Of a stretch of 10,194 nucleotides of DNA, positions 6,214-10,194 are shown in pieces. The notes beneath the pieces are model-generated. The model searched no databases, was not told where the DNA came from, and saw only the letters and a program-made list of their open reading frames with translations. Source of the stretch: Synura sp. LO234KE (taxonomy: Eukaryota > Sar > Synurophyceae > Synurales > Mallomonadaceae); contig VKHC01000683.1 of assembly GCA_015143735.1 (NCBI GenBank), positions 1-10,194 on the forward strand, written 5' to 3'. The translations under genes were made by a program, and so were the position numbers. Numbering within the stretch: the first letter of the stretch is position 1; the number at the start of each line of letters is the position of its first letter.

Positions 6214-7557
6214 TAGGAATACTTATTGATTTCTGTCATTGTTCCATAATTAACTACTTGTTCAGGGTCTGAATAGAATTGTGGTTGAGGATTGATTATT
6301 CTAAGAGGCCGGTAGTATGTGAGCTCAAAGAATCTTGTGAAAGTTTTGGGATGATAGAAGTAATTGAAGTAGGGAAGCAGATGTTGAAATAGATCGACTT
6401 TCTCTGTCGGGTAATCACATTGAAACTTTTGAATGCTTTGCCAATAGTATTGGATGATTTTAGTAATAGACTGCACAATGACATGGTGTACTATGTTTGG
6501 TTGGGATTCGCGACCACTTTGTGGAGGATAGTTTGTGGAATAAGCTTTTGATTGTTTTATGATCTGCATGGGGTAAGGATTCATCAAAAGTTCGAAGAGG
6601 GTTCCTTGTGGGAATGACGAGTTTTTGGTTACTCGTCCCGTGCGTGACGTTATAAAGTAGTCCTTCTTGTGTTAGGGGATGATGCCTGAATATAATATGC
6701 ATGGGGAGAAAGCGCGTCACGCATGTAGAGGGTCGGATGCTGATAACGATAAGATCGCTGTCGTTCTTCTTGGGGGAGTTGCAATCACCAGTGGGGATCG
6801 TGATTTTTCATGGATAAGCTCGCGATCGCGGCGAGCGTTGTAACCTCGTCGATGAAATGGAGAGTTTCGATTGTGAGGAATGTTGGAGCAACGTCTTTTG
6901 CGGTAGAGTCTTGATTGCGTGTAGCGTTGGAGCCACATTGTTCAAGAGGGGAGGAGTCTCGGTAGGGGTGGGTTGATTGAAGGAGGTAATTGTGCCGGTT
7001 GTGTTAAGCAGAGATGATTTTACTGTGTGAGTCGATATACGTAGGAGAATGCATTCATACGAGTCCTGGTGGGTAGATTGTGCTGTCCCTTCAAGGTATT
7101 GTTGGGGATATAAGAGTTGAAGGGTTGTAGGATGAGGAATTGGTGGGCTATGTATCCGACGTGGGTTGAAAATATGGAGGGGAAGACTGCTGACACTGGC
7201 GGGGTCGAGGTCGCCCATATCTCGAGTTAGGGGCGGAGAGTTGAGGGATGTTGGAGCCTTGAGTGGATTTTGAAGTGGCCAGTTAGATGTTAGCGTTCGA
7301 AAAAGGCAGCGGAGCGATAGGTGCAGCTTGACAGCAGGTTAGGGATAGGGGGAGGGACGTAGCGGCATTTACGTTTGGGAGGACGACAGAATGATAGCAG
7401 ACACGTACGACTGAGTGGCAGGTATTGTTAGGGTAAATGACATAATGGCAAGCCGACAAAATGGAGAGGTAACGGTTAGAAAAGTAATGAAGAGGCAGAT
7501 ATTGCTAAGGTACAACACGGAACGGCATGTAGTGTTTGGAAGAACAGTTGTAGGCAC
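6213..7557 (-). pseudogene. Degenerate minus-strand ORF with possible Ty3/gypsy-type integrase segment
   Basis: Seen: a single minus frame from 7557 to 6460 (366 codons) has only three internal stops (TAA 7371-7369, TAA 7341-7339, TGA 6810-6808). The frame 6587-6213 overlaps and continues beyond it. Near 6663-6610 it reads GLLYNVTHGTSNQKLVIP. In the shifted frame 6491-6384 it reads HHVIVQSITKIIQYYWQSI followed by CDYPTEKVDLFQ, and near 6300 RPLRIINPQPQFYSDP. Known of the family: Ty3/gypsy integrases have GLLY...LVVP, then GHxGxxKTxxxIxxxYYWPxM...YVxxCxxCQ, then a PLPxP segment before the catalytic core. The order matches and the Trp is kept, but the HHCC finger has lost its Cys residues and no DDE core, RNase H or reverse transcriptase (YxDD) is seen. 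The strand is C/A/T-rich and G-poor, which lowers stop frequency. I infer a strongly decayed retroelement, and the family call is tentative. Confidence 0.33.
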
Positions 7558-7877
7558 GTGTTTTGTGCAACTGTGTCAAACATATTATTATCTAATTGTT
7601 TTCCTCGGCTGCTGAGTAGTTTTGCCTCGGAATTTTTATTAAAGCCTCTAGAACACACTGACCTAATTCTTTGAATTTGCAGCAAAATAAAAATTTTATG
7701 TAGTAAAACCGGAATTTCCAAATTTTTTAAGATAATAGAGAAAGGAATCCGAAAGTATTCGTTAAGGCTACATGAACAAACTCTGGTACCTTCTTTCGGA
7801 ACTAGAGAGCTATAGCGCCAACTCCAATACCTGATCAGTTCACCGATAGTAATACCTCTAATCTGGAAGCTAATTAA
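7558..7877. other. AT-rich gap; nothing recognised
   Basis: This marks a change from the GT-rich + strand of 6230-7550 to AT-rich sequence with stops in every frame (for example AAAATAAAAATTTTATG near 7683). No gene, RNA or repeat is recognised. It may mark the 5' end of the degenerate minus-strand tract. Confidence 0.45.
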
Positions 7878-8159
7878 TCGGATTCTTCTTCTGATCCGAG
7901 TGTGGATGAAGTCTTCTCGTCTTCTCCCTCTCTGAGAAGGAAAACGCCTCCGTCAACATCTGCAAATTCTTCTGTGGCCACTCTGGATAAGGTTTGGCAC
8001 AGAGGAGCCCCCTTGTTTAGGAAGATTCCGTGGAGGAAATTCTTTCAGGCAAGCATATTCCAAGGGAGCGTCACGTCGGAATGTTTGATCAAATTGAACG
8101 CCAGCGAGACTGCACGAGAAAATTACCTAATGTCCTGGGAGGATGCCACCTTCTTTTGA
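7878..8159 (+). CDS. Possible terminal exon, Ser-rich then basic, unrecognised
   Basis: A + frame is open from 7878 (after a TAA) to the TGA at 8157-8159, 93 codons. It starts SDSSSDPSVDEVFSSSPSLR, passes through a basic, aromatic middle (LFRKIPWRKFF) and ends WEDATFF. No ATG lies near the front, only a GTG at 7902, so if real it would be a 3' exon, but no clear acceptor precedes it. The acidic-Ser start and basic middle are common in disordered nuclear proteins, which says nothing specific. Could equally be chance. Confidence 0.17.
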   Translation, partial: SDSSSDPSVDEVFSSSPSLRRKTPPSTSANSSVATLDKVWHRGAPLFRKIPWRKFFQASIFQGSVTSECLIKLNASETARENYLMSWEDATFF

Positions 8160-8604
8160 GGTTGTTGCTCTAGCGAATCATCTAAAAGTTGCCTTTCTGA
8201 GCTGAACATTCGGGTAGCCTTGCCGTTTCTCGTTTCCCAGGTTTAATCTGAATGCCTTTCTGCTTAATTTGTAAAATCTCTTTCATCACTAGGACCCCTG
8301 CCTCCAATTCCACAGAGACACTGGTTGGTAGCAGTGATTAGTTAGTGCAATACTTGCTTGGTACTTTTTTCTTGATGACTGTGCCCTTATTAAGAGTCTC
8401 TGACCAGTACCGTGGCATGAAGTAATCACTCCTCTTTGGGACACAATATTATTGCCTTTTTGTTAATAGCGCTTGGGACACCGGCCGACTGAATATCTTT
8501 GTGGGGAAATTTGAGAAGAGCGAATCACATTGTTCTAGCAATTTACAATACTTGACTTGACTATTCTAACATGTACAGTACTTGACTAGACCGTTGCAGC
8601 AGAG
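8160..8604. other. Gene-less stretch with a short direct repeat
   Basis: No recognised gene. TACAATACTTGACT at 8544-8557 recurs as TACAGTACTTGACT at 8574-8587 (13 of 14 identical, period 30). On the minus strand one frame reads for about 80 codons with one stop (about 8430-8180, with VELEAGVLVMKEILQIKQKG), unrecognised and reported only as a weak lead. Confidence 0.3.
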
Positions 8605-9113
8605 CTACTGAAAAGCAAGAAAGTCCTCGCACATTAAGCTGGCCTGCCGGATCAAGGAATTGTACATGTTTAGTCTAACTTGGCGGCTACATTGGCCGCC
8701 ACCCGTAGAGCCTCTCGCTATGGCGAGGCGCACCAGCGCAATAATACGACGGTGCCTGCTGTGATTACCCACGTTGCAGTTTTGGACTCTCGTAACACTA
8801 AGAACCCGAATGACTTTTCTGTCCGTAGTAGCAAACTGTGTACTATCTTCAGAAAACGGTTGGGAGGATAACTGAGCGGCAGTTCTCGACGCCACGACGT
8901 GGCGACAGGTAACGTGTTTGGAAAGACGACGGAGCGTCGGGAGAGAGACTGGATTATTGTTTAACAATTGAGTGAATTAGCTTCAATTTATGTTTGTATT
9001 GCGCTATTAGAGCGATGCATTCACAATTGAGATGGTTTGTGCGTTGCATTTTATTGCTAGTTCTCTGGTGGGTAGCGACGGACTTGGGCGGAGTGAGACG
9101 TGGGGCCGGTAGT
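8605..9113. other. Mixed stretch with short GC-rich hairpins; no recognised gene
   Basis: Inverted repeats are GGCGGC/GCCGCC at 8682-8700, a bulged GCCTCTCGC/GCGAGGC at 8710-8729 and CGCCAC-GAC-GTGGCG at 8890-8904. A 120-codon minus frame (8967-8605) and shorter + frames are open across the same GC-rich block. None resembles a known family. A structured RNA is conceivable, but no tRNA or rRNA signature is present. Confidence 0.3.
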
Positions 9114-9963
9114 TTACATAAGGGTCGTTTGGACGTGAATTGGGGCATCAGAGTGGTAATTAGGTGTTGGTGAATTAAGGCTCAGGTCTGCTAAAATTGT
9201 GCTATTGGCGGGGGAGGAGAAGTGCGTCGTAGGGCCATTTGGTTGAGTTCAGTTGAGCTTTGGAGGTGTTGCTTTGTCATCATTCCGCAGATTATAGTTA
9301 TCCGAGGAGGAGGATGTTGTTCGTAGTGGGCGACTCTTCGAAGCATTGATTTGGATATGTAGGGGCTCGTTGGTTATGGAGAGCTGGATGCAGGCGTGGG
9401 AGATTACCGTGGCCGTTTGAGTTACAGGTTCCTTTTGCTTGAAGGTCGGCGAGTTTCCTCATTTAGGTATGTTTGTAGGGCGGATTTGAGTGAGAGTAGA
9501 AGTATGCTGGATGACAGGTACCGGTGGGTCGGTAGTCTTCGAATTAGGGCGAGATAAACGGCCGTTTTGTGCGTCGTACCCTTCCGGTTTGGGTATAATA
9601 GGGTGCACACAAATTAGGGATTGGATTTTTGTAATATTGTCGATAGGCATCGTGGTTTGGTTCAGAAGGGAAAGGGAATAGTTCAAGAAGTTCTAGTATA
9701 ACTGTTCTTGGGTTAGTGGTGTGGGAGGCCAGACGAGTGACTGTAGAATAGATCGGACTTGAGACAAGTCGCGGGAAGATTGAGAAGGCAAGTATTTTCA
9801 GGTAGTGGGGAACTTTCCATATAGTTTGGAAAAACGGTGGAAATGGCTTTGCAAGAATTTCCCCATGCGGACGATTCCTTTGCTACCAAATCCGACGAAT
9901 ATCCGGGAGGGATTCGAGGAAGATATAGGGAGAAAGCTTCACTAAGCATAAGTTCACTGGTGA
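9114..9963 (-). pseudogene. Degenerate minus-strand tract, start-less and stop-poor, unknown family
   Basis: Seen: one minus frame is open from 9963 to 9466 (166 codons) with only two stops (TAG 9885-9883, TAA 9546-9544) and no Met. It reads for example LLELFPFPSEPNHDAYRQYY. A second frame continues from 9458 to 9114 with one stop (TGA 9251-9249), reading KQKEPVTQTATVISHACIQL and later a Ser/Thr/Pro/Asn-rich part. Base use is C/A-rich and G-poor, like 6213-7557. The composition and orientation suggest that the two tracts come from one element type, this one lying upstream, where the gag of a retroelement would be. That is inference, and no zinc knuckle or protease motif is seen. An imperfect inverted repeat CAAGAA/TTCTTG lies at 9684-9711. 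Confidence 0.25.
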
Positions 9964-10030
9964 CTACTCAACGTTGGGTCATGTCTATCGTTTTTGGGAG
10001 AGAATTGAAATCTCCTTCCGGAAAACATAG
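9929..10030 (+). other. Short + open frame, faintly transposase-like
   Basis: After a TAG at 9926-9928 a frame of 33 codons reads FTGDYSTLGHVYRFWERIEI near its middle and ends at the TAG at 10028-10030. In another frame 9843-10094 is open with an ATG (84 residues, charged, unrecognised). The 33-codon piece recalls the YPTLSLVLP...LE segment in the middle of hAT transposases, but it is too short and too weak to assign. It conflicts with the minus-strand tract over the same bases. Confidence 0.12.
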
Positions 10031-10194
10031 ATCTAGCACGTCTGAATTGAATAAAATTGCGACATGTGCGAAAAATTGGAATCATGAGGGGTAATTAACA
10101 GACCTTACCCGGGAGATTTTCCTCGCGTCATCCCATTATACCCTGGACTACGCCTCTTGCGCATTATGCAGGCATCTCCGCCATTGTTGCTGAG
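10031..10194. other. Window end; nothing recognised
   Basis: Mixed composition, with no motif, repeat or RNA signature seen. Open frames run off the end of the window on both strands and cannot be judged. Confidence 0.4.

Noticed and set aside
5863-6216. 118-codon + open frame beginning with ATG
   Set aside because: The minus strand is open over the same bases, the peptide is Leu/Ser/Cys-rich as expected from a pyrimidine-rich strand, and no motif is visible.
8180-8440. Short intron (44 bp) with CTAAC branch-like sequence on the minus strand
   Set aside because: It is too short for a normal spliceosomal intron, and the joined frame stops soon after the junction.
8605-8967. 120-codon minus open frame
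   Set aside because: It is Arg/Ser-rich with no motif, lies over short GC palindromes, and competing + frames are open in the same block. Kept only as part of the region description.

Overview
The window looks like nuclear DNA of a eukaryote with compact introns, most plausibly a microalga or other protist. It holds one clearly identifiable gene, the 3' end of a hybrid sensor histidine kinase, followed by about 9 kb of gene-poor, repeat-bearing and apparently decaying sequence. The evidence for a eukaryote is that the kinase's receiver domain becomes complete only when three short GT-AG introns (96, 115 and 68 bp) are removed. The rest of the window has low coding density, a satellite-like tandem array and degraded reading frames with frameshifts and stops. 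The C-terminal kinase signature (PGEMQ followed by a GGGGSGVGL box) resembles stramenopile or other protist hybrid kinases, but that taxonomic placement is inference.

Layout: 1-1227 (+) is the kinase C-terminus, with the end of the HATPase domain, a linker and a complete receiver in four exons. 1228-2240 is intergenic, with two overlapping start-less open frames at 1970-2239. 2240-2860 is strongly purine-rich on the + strand. 2866-3100 (+) carries a broken caffeoyl-CoA-type O-methyltransferase fragment with the glycine motif, ADKI and FIDADK at family spacing but in shifted frames. 3433-4265 is a tandem array with a basic unit of about 164 bp and an alternating two-type (dimer) organisation. 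4255-5852 reads best on the - strand as a degenerate coding-like tract of unknown family. 5853-6212 holds hairpins only. 6213-7557 (-) is a second degenerate coding tract, with a segment resembling the zinc-binding end of a Ty3/gypsy-type integrase. 7558-9113 is mixed single-copy-looking sequence with one Ser-rich open frame (+) and several short palindromes. 9114-9963 (-) is a third stop-poor, start-less tract of unknown family that could belong to the same element as 6213-7557. 9929-10028 (+) is a short competing open frame.

How it fits together: the kinase is a phosphorelay sensor whose receiver has every catalytic residue, so its C-terminus looks functional. Nothing downstream forms a pathway with it. 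The rest reads as a graveyard of a pseudogene, retroelement remnants and a satellite-like array. No complete novel system is visible. The observations most worth a second look are the higher-order tandem array, the O-methyltransferase relic and the long stop-poor minus-strand tracts.
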